Positions 1-8,712 of a DNA stretch of 16,792 nt are shown here, piece by piece. Under the pieces are notes generated by a model. It was not told the DNA's origin, ran no database searches, and saw nothing but the letters and a program-made list of their open reading frames with translations. Position numbers and translations under genes: made by a program. The stretch spans positions 1 to 16,792 of the forward strand of contig JAJBTS010000291.1 of NCBI GenBank assembly GCA_020860885.1, written 5' to 3'. The stretch comes from Bacteroidales bacterium (GTDB lineage: Bacteria > Bacteroidota > Bacteroidia > Bacteroidales > Azobacteroidaceae). Every line of letters starts with the position of its first letter. Position 1 is the first letter of the stretch.

Positions 1-55
1 TGTCTCGGAATTGTTGTAAAATTTGATGAGTTTCCCAATCGACAAGATGCGGCAT
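1..55 (-). CDS. 5' end of an unidentified gene, cut by the window edge
   Basis: A minus-strand ATG at 55 opens a frame that stays open for 18 codons to the window edge and begins MPHLVDWETHQILQQF. The peptide is mixed and soluble-looking, without a signal peptide. I do not recognise the family from so few residues. Support for a real gene is indirect: a good Bacteroidota-type promoter candidate lies 40-70 bp upstream on the same strand (97-128), and this is the only ATG between that promoter and the edge that I found with an open frame. An 18-codon open frame can occur by chance, so the call is tentative. Confidence 0.4.
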   Translation of the reverse strand, partial: MPHLVDWETHQILQQFRD

Positions 56-96
56 AATTTCAATTTATGTTTAATATCTCTACCGATATTGTAATG

Positions 97-128
97 CAAA
101 TATATATATATTTGTTCACAGTTCCAAG
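97..128 (-). promoter_or_regulatory. candidate sigma-ABfr promoter for the left-edge gene
   Basis: Read on the minus strand, CTTG (128-125) is followed after 20 bp by TATATTTG (104-97). The latter matches the Bacteroidota -7 consensus TAnnTTTG, and the spacing fits the known -33/-7 arrangement (the -33 box is usually TTTG or TTG). Transcription would start near 90, giving a leader of about 35 nt before the ATG at 55. The AT repeat here also contains TATATTTG on the plus strand (107-114), but without a -33 box. Confidence 0.45.
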
Positions 129-200
129 TAAATTATTGAAAAAAACCATTAATTCCCTGCTATTGTATTCTTTTATCGATCTTATACAAAAGATTAAGAA

Positions 201-599
201 TTATTTATTCCTGCTAAAGATTCGCGGTTCCGAGAGTTGAAAAATGAAACACAAAATGCACCCGATACCATAACATACTATATCCAGCCACGAGAAAGAT
301 GTGCCGATGATCGTTCGCATATAGACATTTTCCGATACACCGATAATCTCAACGAAATTTAGGTATTGAAGAAATTCAACGAAACAGGCAAAGAGAAATA
401 CCCATAAGGGTAGCCAGGTAAATCCTTTGGCAAACAGGGTCCGGATGAAACAATAAATTAAGAGTGTAACAAGGATGTCTCCGACATACGGTCGTATAAT
501 CCTATCATTTACATACAAAGCGATTATTATTTCGATCAGTAAAAGGACGATTGTGGAAAGGAAAAAGAATACTCGCTTCTTTCGGAAAACATCTTTCAT
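201..599 (-). CDS. DUF2809 family membrane protein
   Basis: This 132-residue protein is almost entirely hydrophobic, with about four membrane segments (roughly residues 10-30, 38-56, 60-80 and 102-122). The pattern of an early ALYVNDRIIRPYVGD segment, then LPLWVFLFACFVEFLQYLN, then SWLDIVCYGIG is what I recognise as DUF2809, a family of small inner-membrane proteins of unknown function, sometimes loosely called VanZ-like. Length fits the family, and charged residues (VEFLQ, WLDI) sit inside membrane segments as usual for it. It is divergent from the thioredoxin gene and lies upstream of the left-edge gene on the same strand. No function is inferred beyond membrane location. Confidence 0.8.
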   Translation of the reverse strand: MKDVFRKKRVFFFLSTIVLLLIEIIIALYVNDRIIRPYVGDILVTLLIYCFIRTLFAKGFTWLPLWVFLFACFVEFLQYLNFVEIIGVSENVYMRTIIGTSFSWLDIVCYGIGCILCFIFQLSEPRIFSRNK

Positions 600-634
600 A
601 CTATCTTTTTTTATTTTGAGTAGTTATTTGGACG

Positions 635-642
635 CAAATTTA
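635..642 (-). promoter_or_regulatory. candidate -7 box for the DUF2809 gene
   Basis: On the minus strand TAAATTTG (642-635) fits the Bacteroidota -7 consensus TAnnTTTG and lies about 35 bp before the ATG at 599. No good TTTG -33 box is seen at 19-21 bp, so this is a half-site call only. Confidence 0.35.
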
Positions 643-709
643 ATATATTCGCATTATTGAAAGAACTTTATGTTCGACTAATTTGTTTTTTATTCAATAT
701 ATAAATAAT

Positions 710-715
710 AGGAGG
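710..715 (+). promoter_or_regulatory. strong Shine-Dalgarno that fixes the thioredoxin start
   Basis: AGGAGG sits 6 nt upstream of the ATG at 722. This is a full anti-Shine-Dalgarno match with good spacing, unlike every other gene in this window, where the region before the start is A-rich or badly spaced. It selects ATG 722 over the in-frame upstream ATG at 683. Confidence 0.75.
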
Positions 716-721
716 TTTGTC

Positions 722-1021
722 ATGGAAAGTTTCAAAGAGATTATTAATGGAGATATACCTGTTTTGGTAGATTTTTTTGCTACATGGTGTGGACCTTGTA
801 AAACGATGCATCCTACCATTGAAGCATTAGGGAAAGAATTGGATGGAAAAGCACGGGTGCTGAAAATTGATATCGATAAAAATGAGGCTGTTGCCAACCA
901 GTTTCAAATACAATCCGTACCGACTTTCATGATTTTTAAGAAAGGAGAAGTGAAGTGGCGTAGTTCGGGCGTTATGGACAAAGAAGCGTTAAAGAGCCAA
1001 ATCAATTCCTTTGCTGATTAA
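722..1021 (+). CDS. thioredoxin
   Basis: This 99-residue cytoplasmic thioredoxin is a dithiol-disulfide oxidoreductase that reduces disulfides in partner proteins and is recycled by thioredoxin reductase. Visible hallmarks are the active site WCGPC at residues 22-26, the buried Asp (D17) in VLVDFFATW, and the cis-proline loop SVPTF (P67). There is no signal peptide, so it is not one of the exported TlpA-type proteins common in Bacteroidota. The frame extends upstream to 683, but the upstream residues are not thioredoxin-like and the Shine-Dalgarno marks 722. At 99 residues it is slightly shorter than E. coli TrxA (about 109). It appears monocistronic, with a terminator 27 bp after the stop. 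Genomes of this group usually carry several thioredoxins, so trxA is not assigned. Confidence 0.93.
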   Translation: MESFKEIINGDIPVLVDFFATWCGPCKTMHPTIEALGKELDGKARVLKIDIDKNEAVANQFQIQSVPTFMIFKKGEVKWRSSGVMDKEALKSQINSFAD

Positions 1022-1047
1022 ATGTACAGTATAGATGAATCATAAAG

Positions 1048-1079
1048 AAAGGCTAATCTTGTAAAAAGATTAGCCTTTT
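1048..1079 (+). terminator. intrinsic terminator of the thioredoxin gene
   Basis: A perfect 13-bp stem, AAAGGCTAATCTT (1048-1060) pairing with AAGATTAGCCTTT (1066-1078), encloses the 5-nt loop GTAAA and ends in a short T run. It lies just before the next promoter candidate. Confidence 0.85.
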
Positions 1080-1082
1080 AAC

Positions 1083-1112
1083 TTTGAAATGTTATTTATT
1101 TTCATAAATTTG
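1083..1112 (+). promoter_or_regulatory. promoter candidate for the lipoprotein-DUF5723 operon
   Basis: TTTG (1083-1086), an 18-bp spacer, then TAAATTTG (1105-1112) fit the Bacteroidota -33/-7 promoter pattern, with spacing one base short of the usual 19-21. It lies 3 bp after the thioredoxin terminator, so the two transcripts are separated cleanly. Transcription would begin near 1118-1120, leaving a leader of about 80 nt. Confidence 0.5.
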
Positions 1113-1132
1113 CATAAAGGAAGGTTAAAACT

Positions 1133-1147
1133 TGCTAAAGTTTAGCA
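1133..1147. promoter_or_regulatory. 15-bp palindrome in the leader, possible operator
   Basis: TGCTAAA (1133-1139), a single central G, then TTTAGCA (1141-1147) form a perfect inverted repeat 20-35 bp downstream of the candidate -7 box. The one-base centre is too tight for an RNA hairpin loop using the full arms, which favours a dimeric DNA-binding protein site over an attenuator. A chance palindrome in AT-rich DNA remains possible. Confidence 0.3.
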
Positions 1148-1201
1148 TCCTCTACTGGGAAATTTGAACATACTATAAATGAATAACTAATAATTAAGGA
1201 G

Positions 1202-2848
1202 ATGAGAAAGCCCGCTTTATTTATTCCGTTTTTTTGCTTTATTGCTTCTATTCTCTTTTCATGCGTAGATCATGATTATGATTTTGACGATGATAAACTG
1301 GATAAGAATGGTGTTTTTAGTCCGGATGGAGTTAATGTTCCTATTGGCAATATTGAAAGAATTTCTATTCTGCATGAATTAAAAAAACAATATACAGGAG
1401 AAAACAAAATAGAAGTGGATGAAAACGGAACCATTTTTATCGATTATCGGGGAGAAATGCCTCTCGAATTTCCTGAATTTGAAACTCCTGAATTTGCCGA
1501 TTTAAATACAAAACCCGTAAAAGTAGAGAATATTCAGGGAAATGGAACGATTTTCCCCGGTCAATATCCGTTGATCTCCAATGAGGAAGTAGAGTATGAT
1601 ATAGCACCCCCTGTTTTTCATAATGAAAAAGAAGAACTGGATATTCGGGTTGAAACCATTTATTTCGATTCATATCCTTTGGATTTAACTTTTTATTTAT
1701 CCAATCTTAAAATAAATCCGGGTGGAGAAGGTAAAATTATTCTGTATCTTGATTTTCCATCTAATTTTGTACTGAAAGATGGAATAAAAAGGGTCGTGCG
1801 GGAGGTGGATGTCCATCAATTGAATAACGACGGATCGTATACTATTCCTCACGTTGCCGAGATTAAATCTTATACTTATACCGGAGAAGATGTGACGCTT
1901 TTTTACGGGGTTGATTTAAGTGTAACTTCCGATATCTATATACAAGCCCATTCTCCTGCTTTTGAAATGAAATTGTTTGTCAACAATCGGAATGTGGTGA
2001 CCAACCGGTTGGAGTGTTATGCGAAAGGGCGGGAGATTGTAACCGGTTCTATTGACGGATTCAGCGATCTGACAAACTCCTTTGAAAATACGGTTCTGGA
2101 ATTTATTAATCCTTCCTTGCTGACTACGATTACTACGAACCTGACCAGTGATTTCACTTTGGATATGGAATTAAAAACCCCGGAAAAGCAAGCTGTTATC
2201 CGGAATCTTTATTATGAAAAGCCTTCGGGCAATTATCCTACGGAAAGAATTACTCAATATTATCTATCTCCTTTTAACGAAGGTAATCCCTCCCCGGGTG
2301 CACAGTGGAAAAAGTATCCGCTGAATAACTTATTTCAATCTTTCATCCCGGACGAGATTGATTACCGGATCATAAGCCATTTCGACTCCGAAGTAACTTT
2401 GTATCCGGAAGCGATGGATATAGAGGCAAATTATTTGTTCAGACTGCCTTTTGAATTCAGTAAGATTGATCTGACTATAAACGATGTTTCGGAAGACCTG
2501 TTTAGTGAGGATATATACAATGATTCGTTCAAATATGTAGAAGATAATCTGATCATTGAAGCAGAGAATGTAGATATTGCAATCGGCGATGATAATATGG
2601 ATGTTTCCATTTCAGCAGCGATACTCGATGAAAATAACAACGAATTGATTTACCTGAATGATGTTTTACAGGAAAATGAGAAAATATCCGTATCTATCGA
2701 AAATGATGATATCGGTAAGATGAAAGATGCCAGGCATTTGAAATTTATATTTCACATCGTTGGAACAGGTACGATCACACAACACGACTACATAGATATT
2801 ACCGGGGTGAGGCTTATTTCCAACGGCGGTATTCATATAGACTTTTAA
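1202..2848 (+). CDS. exported lipoprotein of unknown family
   Basis: The product has 548 residues. Residues 1-20 form a lipoprotein signal peptide ending in LFSC, with the lipidated cysteine at C21. The mature protein starts with a strongly acidic stretch (VDHDYDFDDDK); acidic residues right after the cysteine resemble the surface-export signal described for Bacteroidota lipoproteins, so outer-leaflet display is plausible but not shown. The rest is rich in alternating hydrophobic/polar stretches and aromatic residues, as in a beta-rich extracellular protein. I see no catalytic motif and do not recognise a family. It is 18 bp upstream of the DUF5723 barrel gene, in the same direction with no terminator, so the two are probably co-transcribed and may act together at the outer membrane. 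AAGGAG directly abuts the ATG and is too close to work as a normal Shine-Dalgarno; the signal peptide fixes the start. Confidence 0.85.
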   Translation: MRKPALFIPFFCFIASILFSCVDHDYDFDDDKLDKNGVFSPDGVNVPIGNIERISILHELKKQYTGENKIEVDENGTIFIDYRGEMPLEFPEFETPEFADLNTKPVKVENIQGNGTIFPGQYPLISNEEVEYDIAPPVFHNEKEELDIRVETIYFDSYPLDLTFYLSNLKINPGGEGKIILYLDFPSNFVLKDGIKRVVREVDVHQLNNDGSYTIPHVAEIKSYTYTGEDVTLFYGVDLSVTSDIYIQAHSPAFEMKLFVNNRNVVTNRLECYAKGREIVTGSIDGFSDLTNSFENTVLEFINPSLLTTITTNLTSDFTLDMELKTPEKQAVIRNLYYEKPSGNYPTERITQYYLSPFNEGNPSPGAQWKKYPLNNLFQSFIPDEIDYRIISHFDSEVTLYPEAMDIEANYLFRLPFEFSKIDLTINDVSEDLFSEDIYNDSFKYVEDNLIIEAENVDIAIGDDNMDVSISAAILDENNNELIYLNDVLQENEKISVSIENDDIGKMKDARHLKFIFHIVGTGTITQHDYIDITGVRLISNGGIHIDF

Positions 2849-2866
2849 TCCTTATTTCTTACCACA

Positions 2867-4357
2867 ATGAAAAATACAATTAATAGAAAACTTTGGAACA
2901 GGATTAAGATATTTTCTTATATGGTGATTTTTATCTTTTGTTGTTCTTCTTCTTTTGCCCAAATAGCAAATGCGGAATATTTTATGAGGAGCTCTTACTC
3001 GAAAACATCCTTGAATCCGGCTTTGCGTCCGGAGAGAGGTTATATTGGTATTCCCGGACTTAGCAATGTGTTTATAGATTATAAAACCAATACATTAAAT
3101 CTGGATCATTTTTTGTTTAAAGGGGTAGGAGAGAATGGAAAAACAGGTACTTTCTTACATTCGAATGTATCGTATGATGATTTTATGAAAAATATTTCCC
3201 GAAATAATTATCTTAGTTCCGACGTAAATGTTTCCATCCTGGATTTTGGGATGTATAGGGAAGATCTGTATATTTCTTTCGATGCCAGTGTAAGAGCGAA
3301 TGCCAGTGGAAATATACCGGAAGAAGTTTTTAGCTTTTTGAAAAAAGGAATAACACTGAGAAACGATGAAGGGGATACCTATGATTTTAGTGACATATCT
3401 GCCGACTTAAATAGTTACATGCAATTAGGCTTTGGAGCTTCTTATCCTTTTATGGAAAATTCTTTGGTAATAGGAGCGAAAGCAAAGATCCTTTTTGGAT
3501 TGGCAAATGCACGCTTCAAATTAGATAAGATGCAATTAAATATCGGTAGGGATGAATGGACATTAGAATCTCAGGCCCTTTTACAGGCGGTTTATCATAA
3601 AGTGCATCCGGAATATAACGAAGAGGGCTATTTCGATGGAATAGATATCGGTTCCGGAATCGGGTTCAGTGGTTTTGGTTTAGGATTGGATCTTGGATTT
3701 ACCTACGAACCCGGACAGATGTATGAATTTTTTCAGGAATATCGTTTCCTGAATAACCTGAAAATATCCGGTTCTTTTACAGATATAGGTTTTATACGTT
3801 GGAACAAGAATAAAACAATGTTTCTGGAGACGGATCCGGAAAAGATGTCTGTTACCGGTAATCATACCATCAGCTTTGAAAATAATTCGGGGAACTCACT
3901 GGAAAATATCATCGATGATATTGGAGATGATTTCAGAAAGGCTATCAACTTAAAAGAGAGTCAGTCGGATAATTTAAAGACCAGCACCGGTTTACGTGCT
4001 AAGATGAATTGGGGATTGGAATACGGGATCATACCGGGCCAATTAAATGTAGGAGTGCTTTCATCGACTTATTTCAATCCACATAAGACCTTAACCGAAT
4101 TCACTTTAGGTTCGGCTTACCGACCGATTGAAGAAATCGAATTAGGATTAAGCTATTCTTTTATGTATAGCAAATTCAGGGCATTTGGGTTTGCGGTTCA
4201 TTTTAATCCGGGCAATGCATTTAACTTTTTTATTGCCAGCGATTATCTGTTCCCAAGCGTTAATTCTGATTTTTTGCCGGCAAAATCTGCAGGAATTAAT
4301 CTGCAGGTAGGAATGGCTATCGGATTTGGACAACTAAACCCTCACTGGGGAATATAA
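2867..4357 (+). CDS. DUF5723 family outer-membrane beta-barrel protein
   Basis: The product has 496 residues. A basic N-terminus and hydrophobic core end in SFAQ, giving a predicted signal peptidase I site after residue 31. The mature start, with YSKTSLNPALRPERGYIGIPGLSNVFIDY, matches my memory of DUF5723, a Bacteroidota family of predicted outer-membrane barrels of unknown function. The C-terminal half shows repeated amphipathic strands with aromatic girdle residues (for example LGLSYSFMYSKFRAFGFAVHF) and ends in a Gly-rich strand, as expected of a porin-like barrel. The conserved-looking early NPAL segment resembles that of PorV/PorP-type proteins, but I make no functional link. It is the second gene of the pair and is convergent with sbcC, 42 bp away, with no obvious terminator in the gap. 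Confidence 0.75.
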   Translation: MKNTINRKLWNRIKIFSYMVIFIFCCSSSFAQIANAEYFMRSSYSKTSLNPALRPERGYIGIPGLSNVFIDYKTNTLNLDHFLFKGVGENGKTGTFLHSNVSYDDFMKNISRNNYLSSDVNVSILDFGMYREDLYISFDASVRANASGNIPEEVFSFLKKGITLRNDEGDTYDFSDISADLNSYMQLGFGASYPFMENSLVIGAKAKILFGLANARFKLDKMQLNIGRDEWTLESQALLQAVYHKVHPEYNEEGYFDGIDIGSGIGFSGFGLGLDLGFTYEPGQMYEFFQEYRFLNNLKISGSFTDIGFIRWNKNKTMFLETDPEKMSVTGNHTISFENNSGNSLENIIDDIGDDFRKAINLKESQSDNLKTSTGLRAKMNWGLEYGIIPGQLNVGVLSSTYFNPHKTLTEFTLGSAYRPIEEIELGLSYSFMYSKFRAFGFAVHFNPGNAFNFFIASDYLFPSVNSDFLPAKSAGINLQVGMAIGFGQLNPHWGI

Positions 4358-4399
4358 TTTAAACAATGTCTGCCCATTTACTGCCATTCCTTAAAATTT

Positions 4400-7300
4400 T
4401 TAGCTTTTGATCAGAAGTTTACTTTTTCCGTTGTTCTGCTTGATCAGTTTTATCTGAACAGGTATTCTTTCTGTCATTTCAGGTACATGGGATATGACTC
4501 CGATCTTTTTTCCCTGGGTTTGTAAGTTTTCCAAAGCATCGATAGTAATGGAAAGTGTATCTATGTCTAAGGAACCGAATCCTTCGTCTATAAACAACGA
4601 TTCGATATTCATTCTTTGAGATGAGAGGGAGGATAATCCTAATGCCAACGCCAGGGAAAGCAGGAAAGATTCCCCGCCGGATAAAGAATGGACCGTCCGG
4701 ACTTCTTCCAGCATATCATTATCTACAACCTGAAGGGATAAAGTATTGGGTATCTTCTTTAAAAAGTATCGTTTGCTTAACTGTTCCAAATGCTTATTCG
4801 CATAACCCAAAAGAATATCCAGGGTATAACCTTGTGCTATGCGTTTGAATTTAGATCCGTCGTGAGAACCCAGTAGGTAATTCAGCTTTTGCCAATTCTC
4901 CAGACTTTCTTCTTTTTCTGTCAATATTTTTTGGTATTTATCTAAAGTGGCCTGGTCTTGTTTATGTCTGGAAAAGATCACTTGAATCTCCGTTAGTGAT
5001 TCCAGAAGAGAGGATTCTTTCGTTTTAGCATTCTCTCTGCTGTCGGACAATTCTTCAGTAGTGATTCCGTCTTCCGGTCTGTGAGGAGATGATAAGTGAT
5101 CCGTCAGTTGTTGCTCTCTTTCTCTTAACGTTGCCAGAATACGGATTTGTTTTTCCTTCAGACTGTTCAGGAATTCTTTTTCCGAATGGATCCACTCGAA
5201 AGATTGGGAGGTCAGGTCTTCCAGCATTTCTCTGGAGATAGATCGTGAAGAGGTCCGGATCCAGTGATCGATCCGTTCGTTTAGTTGTTTTTCCTCTTTC
5301 GTTAAAACCTCCATATCATTCTGTAGATGGATTATCCCTCCTTCTATTTTCGATTTGTTGATTAAATGTGTATCTGTTTCCTGCTTTATTTTCTCATAAA
5401 GAAGGAGCAGCCGTTCTTTCTCTTCATTCAAAAGTTTACTGATCTGTTTCAGGTTTTTATCTCCTGAGAGTTTTTTTATTTCTTCTTTCAGTTGTTCGAT
5501 CTGATTTAGATGGGATCGGCAGATACTTTGTTTGTATTCATATTCTTTGTAAGAAGAATCCAGGATTATCTTTTCATTTTCAAGATTGATGAATAAGGAG
5601 TCGACAAGTTTCCTTTTTGTATTCAAAAGTTGAAGCTGATGGTTCCAGTGGGAAGCAAGCAATGTCAGTTCCGTGTGTAATTTTTGATCCTTCAAGTGTT
5701 CTTTCCAATGGGGAAGAAAAGAGAGAAACTCGTCGGCGGATGATACGGAAAGATTGTATTGCTGATCGTAATGAGTGACAAGAGTATCTTTTTCAATTCT
5801 TTCTGCTTCTTGTTGAGCTATTTGTTTTTTTAGTATCTCGATGTCGGAAATAATTTGCTGTTTCTGTTTCTCCAGAGATTCTTCGTCTATCTCGGAGATA
5901 TCGGATGACACTTTAACTGTAGTATAAGGATGTTCAGTACTTCCGCAAACCGGACAAGCCCCGCCTTTTACCAGTTTTTTTCTCCAATGAAGGATTTCTG
6001 CCGGTAGTATTTTATTCAGTTTTTCTTCGTCTTCCTTCTTCTGTTCCAGAGAGACTTTTAAGAGTTCAATTTGATTATTCAGTTGATTCCGGATTTTTTC
6101 AGCGTTTTCTTTTTCTTTGGAATAATTCGTGCATTGGTTCAGGTAGCCGACAATCAGATCCGCCTTCGGAATAATTTCTTTATAGGTCTCATTTTTCGCA
6201 AACCATTCATCAATGGTTTGCAGGTTGGCTGTTTCATCCCGTATTTGTTCTTCAAAAACCTTTATTTTACGTTCCGAGTTTTTTCTTTTCTCTTCTTCCC
6301 TTTGTAACTCGTTTTTTGCCGATAATAAAGCTTTCTCTTCCGCATCTATCCGGATGTCCAGGGCCGTAATCTGTTCAAGAACAGGAGTAATCTCTTTTAG
6401 CCGGCTTTCTATTTTCTCCTGTTCTTTTCGATGAGTTTCAAGTTGTTGAGTCAGGATATGGATATTTTCATTATTCTTTTTCAGAGAATTCTCCAGTTCA
6501 TACAACCTCTTTTGATGGTCTGCTCTTTGTTGAGTCTTCCCTTTCAGATCCAGAAAATCTTTCCGGATTTCAAGAGACAGGTCAATTAATTTCAGGTACT
6601 CGTTCCGTGGTTGAGATTGGAGAAGGGTTTGCCGGATCGCTTCGGAGTCCAGCGTAACTATCCGGATCGCTTCTCTATATTTATTCCTGGTGTCCAGCCA
6701 GTTCAGGCTTTTGTCCAGATCTTCGATCTGCTTTTTAGTATCCAGTAAATCTTTATGAATAGTTTCTCTCTGAAGATTTAAGTCTTCGATTTCTTTTTCT
6801 GTCAGCAAGGTTATATGGGCAATCTGACTTTTAATCAACTCGTATTCCTCTTTGGCTTCTTTGGTCTTATTGTGTATTTCCAGAGAGATTCGTGAATATA
6901 TATCTGTTCCTGTTAGTTTTTCCAGCAATTCGGCCTTCTCGTCTTCGCCCGCTTTCAGAAAAGTGGAAAAATCTCCCTGCGCCAACAGAACCGCACGGGT
7001 AAATTGCTCGAAGGTCAAGCCGATCAACTCCTGGATACGATAAGGAAAATCTCTCCTGGAGAGAGGCTCTTCTTTTTCTATAGAGAGGTTGTATAACCGT
7101 TGAGTTTCTGTCTGAAATTTCCCGGAAGGGTTTTTATGGGCTCTTTGAACCCGCCAGGTGGAACGGTATTTATCCCCATTCAAGGCCAGGAAATCCACTT
7201 CGGCAAAACCTTCGCCCGTACCTCTGCGGAGTATATTGCGGGTATCGGAACCAATGAGAGTATCGTCGTTTGCTTTCTCTCTTTTGGGAGCCTGCCGGGC

Positions 7301-7480
7301 CCTGGGAGTAGCATTGAATAATGCCAGGCAGATGGCATCCAGAAGGGTTGATTTTCCGGAACCTGTATTTCCTGTAATTGCAAACAAACCTGCGGATTTT
7401 AATGGCTCTTGCGTGAAATCTATCTCAAAGTCTCCTTCTAAAGAGGCTAAATTTTTCCCCCGGATCGCTAATATCTTCAT
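4400..7480 (-). CDS. sbcC: SbcC, Rad50-like ATPase of the SbcCD nuclease
   Basis: This 1026-residue SMC-family ATPase partners with SbcD to process DNA hairpins, protein-blocked ends and long palindromes. The N-terminal half-ATPase has Walker A GNTGSGKST (37-45) and the Q-loop within LLAQGDF (Q168). Two long coiled-coil stretches rich in Glu, Lys, Leu and Gln (about 200-490 and 525-870) flank the zinc-hook motif CPVC (509-512), which dimerises two SbcC molecules. The C-terminal half-ATPase has the signature LSGGES (933-938), Walker B LFIDEGFG (962-969), D-loop SLD and the H-loop histidine in ISHV (H998). Length is close to E. coli SbcC (about 1048). The start ATG overlaps the sbcD stop by 4 bp (ATGA), implying translational coupling. 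All catalytic motifs are intact. Confidence 0.97.
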   Translation of the reverse strand: MKILAIRGKNLASLEGDFEIDFTQEPLKSAGLFAITGNTGSGKSTLLDAICLALFNATPRARQAPKREKANDDTLIGSDTRNILRRGTGEGFAEVDFLALNGDKYRSTWRVQRAHKNPSGKFQTETQRLYNLSIEKEEPLSRRDFPYRIQELIGLTFEQFTRAVLLAQGDFSTFLKAGEDEKAELLEKLTGTDIYSRISLEIHNKTKEAKEEYELIKSQIAHITLLTEKEIEDLNLQRETIHKDLLDTKKQIEDLDKSLNWLDTRNKYREAIRIVTLDSEAIRQTLLQSQPRNEYLKLIDLSLEIRKDFLDLKGKTQQRADHQKRLYELENSLKKNNENIHILTQQLETHRKEQEKIESRLKEITPVLEQITALDIRIDAEEKALLSAKNELQREEEKRKNSERKIKVFEEQIRDETANLQTIDEWFAKNETYKEIIPKADLIVGYLNQCTNYSKEKENAEKIRNQLNNQIELLKVSLEQKKEDEEKLNKILPAEILHWRKKLVKGGACPVCGSTEHPYTTVKVSSDISEIDEESLEKQKQQIISDIEILKKQIAQQEAERIEKDTLVTHYDQQYNLSVSSADEFLSFLPHWKEHLKDQKLHTELTLLASHWNHQLQLLNTKRKLVDSLFINLENEKIILDSSYKEYEYKQSICRSHLNQIEQLKEEIKKLSGDKNLKQISKLLNEEKERLLLLYEKIKQETDTHLINKSKIEGGIIHLQNDMEVLTKEEKQLNERIDHWIRTSSRSISREMLEDLTSQSFEWIHSEKEFLNSLKEKQIRILATLREREQQLTDHLSSPHRPEDGITTEELSDSRENAKTKESSLLESLTEIQVIFSRHKQDQATLDKYQKILTEKEESLENWQKLNYLLGSHDGSKFKRIAQGYTLDILLGYANKHLEQLSKRYFLKKIPNTLSLQVVDNDMLEEVRTVHSLSGGESFLLSLALALGLSSLSSQRMNIESLFIDEGFGSLDIDTLSITIDALENLQTQGKKIGVISHVPEMTERIPVQIKLIKQNNGKSKLLIKS

Positions 7481-8673
7481 ATTTTAATATCTTCTATAAG
7501 ATGAATTAACAGGCTCTTGATTTTTTGAGGCATAGCCTCTCCGTACTGGCGCATAAATACATCTTCTGCAATTTCTATCGGTTCTATGGTTTGTAATTCT
7601 TCGTAACTGAACGTTTTCCCTTCTTCACCGGAAAGATAAAATGCCTTCAACGACGCCAGTTTTACGGATTTATTTTTCAATGCCTCTTCTAATTTGTATT
7701 TTATAGAGGGTTCCGGTTCTTTCAGTAAAACCTTTATTTCCAGAAAAGGAGAGAAGTCGGTGATTTCCCCGTCCGGCAGTAGATGGATTTCGTGCATGAT
7801 CTCCGTTAATTCCCCGGGTTTTTTAGGTATGCTGAGTAATTTAACGGGAGCTTCGAATTTAATTACTTCCAGGGAAGTTATCTTTTCATCCTGGATTTCA
7901 AAATAACATACTCCCTGTTTGTAATTCTTTTCGGTAAAAGACATAGGAATGGGGCTTCCTGCGTAACGGATGCATTCGTTTTCGCTTATTTTCTGGGCCT
8001 TATGCAAATGCCCCAGGGCTGTATAAACGATATTCTTCTGAAGGAAAGCTTCCGGGGAAATACATTCAATGCCTCCGATGATGGTACGCTCCGATAAATC
8101 GTTTTCGGACAGTTCGGCTCCTGAAGTGTGGAGGTGAGCCATGACTACAATGGGGCGGGGAACCATAACAGAAGCAGTGATTTCTTCGATCAGTCTTTGG
8201 ATACCTTGCGAACAGGAGTCCGATTCGGGATAATCTCCCTGACGGAGAAAGGGAAGACTGATGCAGTAGGCGGCTATTTCTCCTTTTTCGTAGAGAGGAA
8301 CCAGCAGATATTTATAATCTATTTCCCCGCAGATATCCCGGTGGACATTTCCTTTAATGGTAATATTCATTTCTTCTAGCAAAGGATTCGGAGCTTCCAG
8401 ACGTCCTGCCGAATCGTGATTCCCGGCTATGACTACTACCTGAAGTTCTGGATTTTCCGTATGGATATCTTTCAGGAACCGGTAAAACAATTTCTGCGAT
8501 ACGGCAGAAGGATTAGGAGAGTCGAAAACATCTCCGGCGATAAGCAATACATCAATGCTTCGTTCGCGGAGAGTCTTTTTAAGCCATTCCAGAAAAAAGA
8601 GGTGTTCCTTTTTCCTGTCGTATCCGTGAAACGTTTGTCCTATATGCCAATCGGAAGTATGCAGAAATTTCAT
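7477..8673 (-). CDS. sbcD: SbcD, Mre11-like nuclease subunit
   Basis: This 398-residue metallophosphoesterase nuclease is the Mn-dependent catalytic subunit of SbcCD, with 3'-5' exonuclease and hairpin endonuclease activity. The five phosphoesterase motifs are visible in order: DWH (D8, H10), GDVFD (D48), GNHD (N85-H86-D87), HLH (H180, H182) and GHLH (H222, H224). The region after about 270 is the capping and SbcC-binding part. Length equals that of typical SbcD (about 400). It is the first gene of the sbcDC pair and divergent from the phosphatase gene across a 75-bp gap. The sequence before the ATG is A-rich without Shine-Dalgarno, as is common in Bacteroidota. A functional SbcCD would be expected to attack cruciforms, which is notable given the long inverted repeats a few kilobases away. 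Confidence 0.97.
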   Translation of the reverse strand: MKFLHTSDWHIGQTFHGYDRKKEHLFFLEWLKKTLRERSIDVLLIAGDVFDSPNPSAVSQKLFYRFLKDIHTENPELQVVVIAGNHDSAGRLEAPNPLLEEMNITIKGNVHRDICGEIDYKYLLVPLYEKGEIAAYCISLPFLRQGDYPESDSCSQGIQRLIEEITASVMVPRPIVVMAHLHTSGAELSENDLSERTIIGGIECISPEAFLQKNIVYTALGHLHKAQKISENECIRYAGSPIPMSFTEKNYKQGVCYFEIQDEKITSLEVIKFEAPVKLLSIPKKPGELTEIMHEIHLLPDGEITDFSPFLEIKVLLKEPEPSIKYKLEEALKNKSVKLASLKAFYLSGEEGKTFSYEELQTIEPIEIAEDVFMRQYGEAMPQKIKSLLIHLIEDIKI

Positions 8674-8712
8674 TGTTTTTCTTTATTTTTGATAATAGAG
8701 CGTTACTTCTTA

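Noticed and set aside
683..721. Longer thioredoxin start at ATG 683
   Set aside because: The added residues do not resemble thioredoxin, and the strong Shine-Dalgarno points to 722.
4358..4399. Bidirectional terminator between the DUF5723 gene and sbcC
   Set aside because: The genes are convergent, so one is expected, but no stable hairpin with a T run could be found in the 42 bp.
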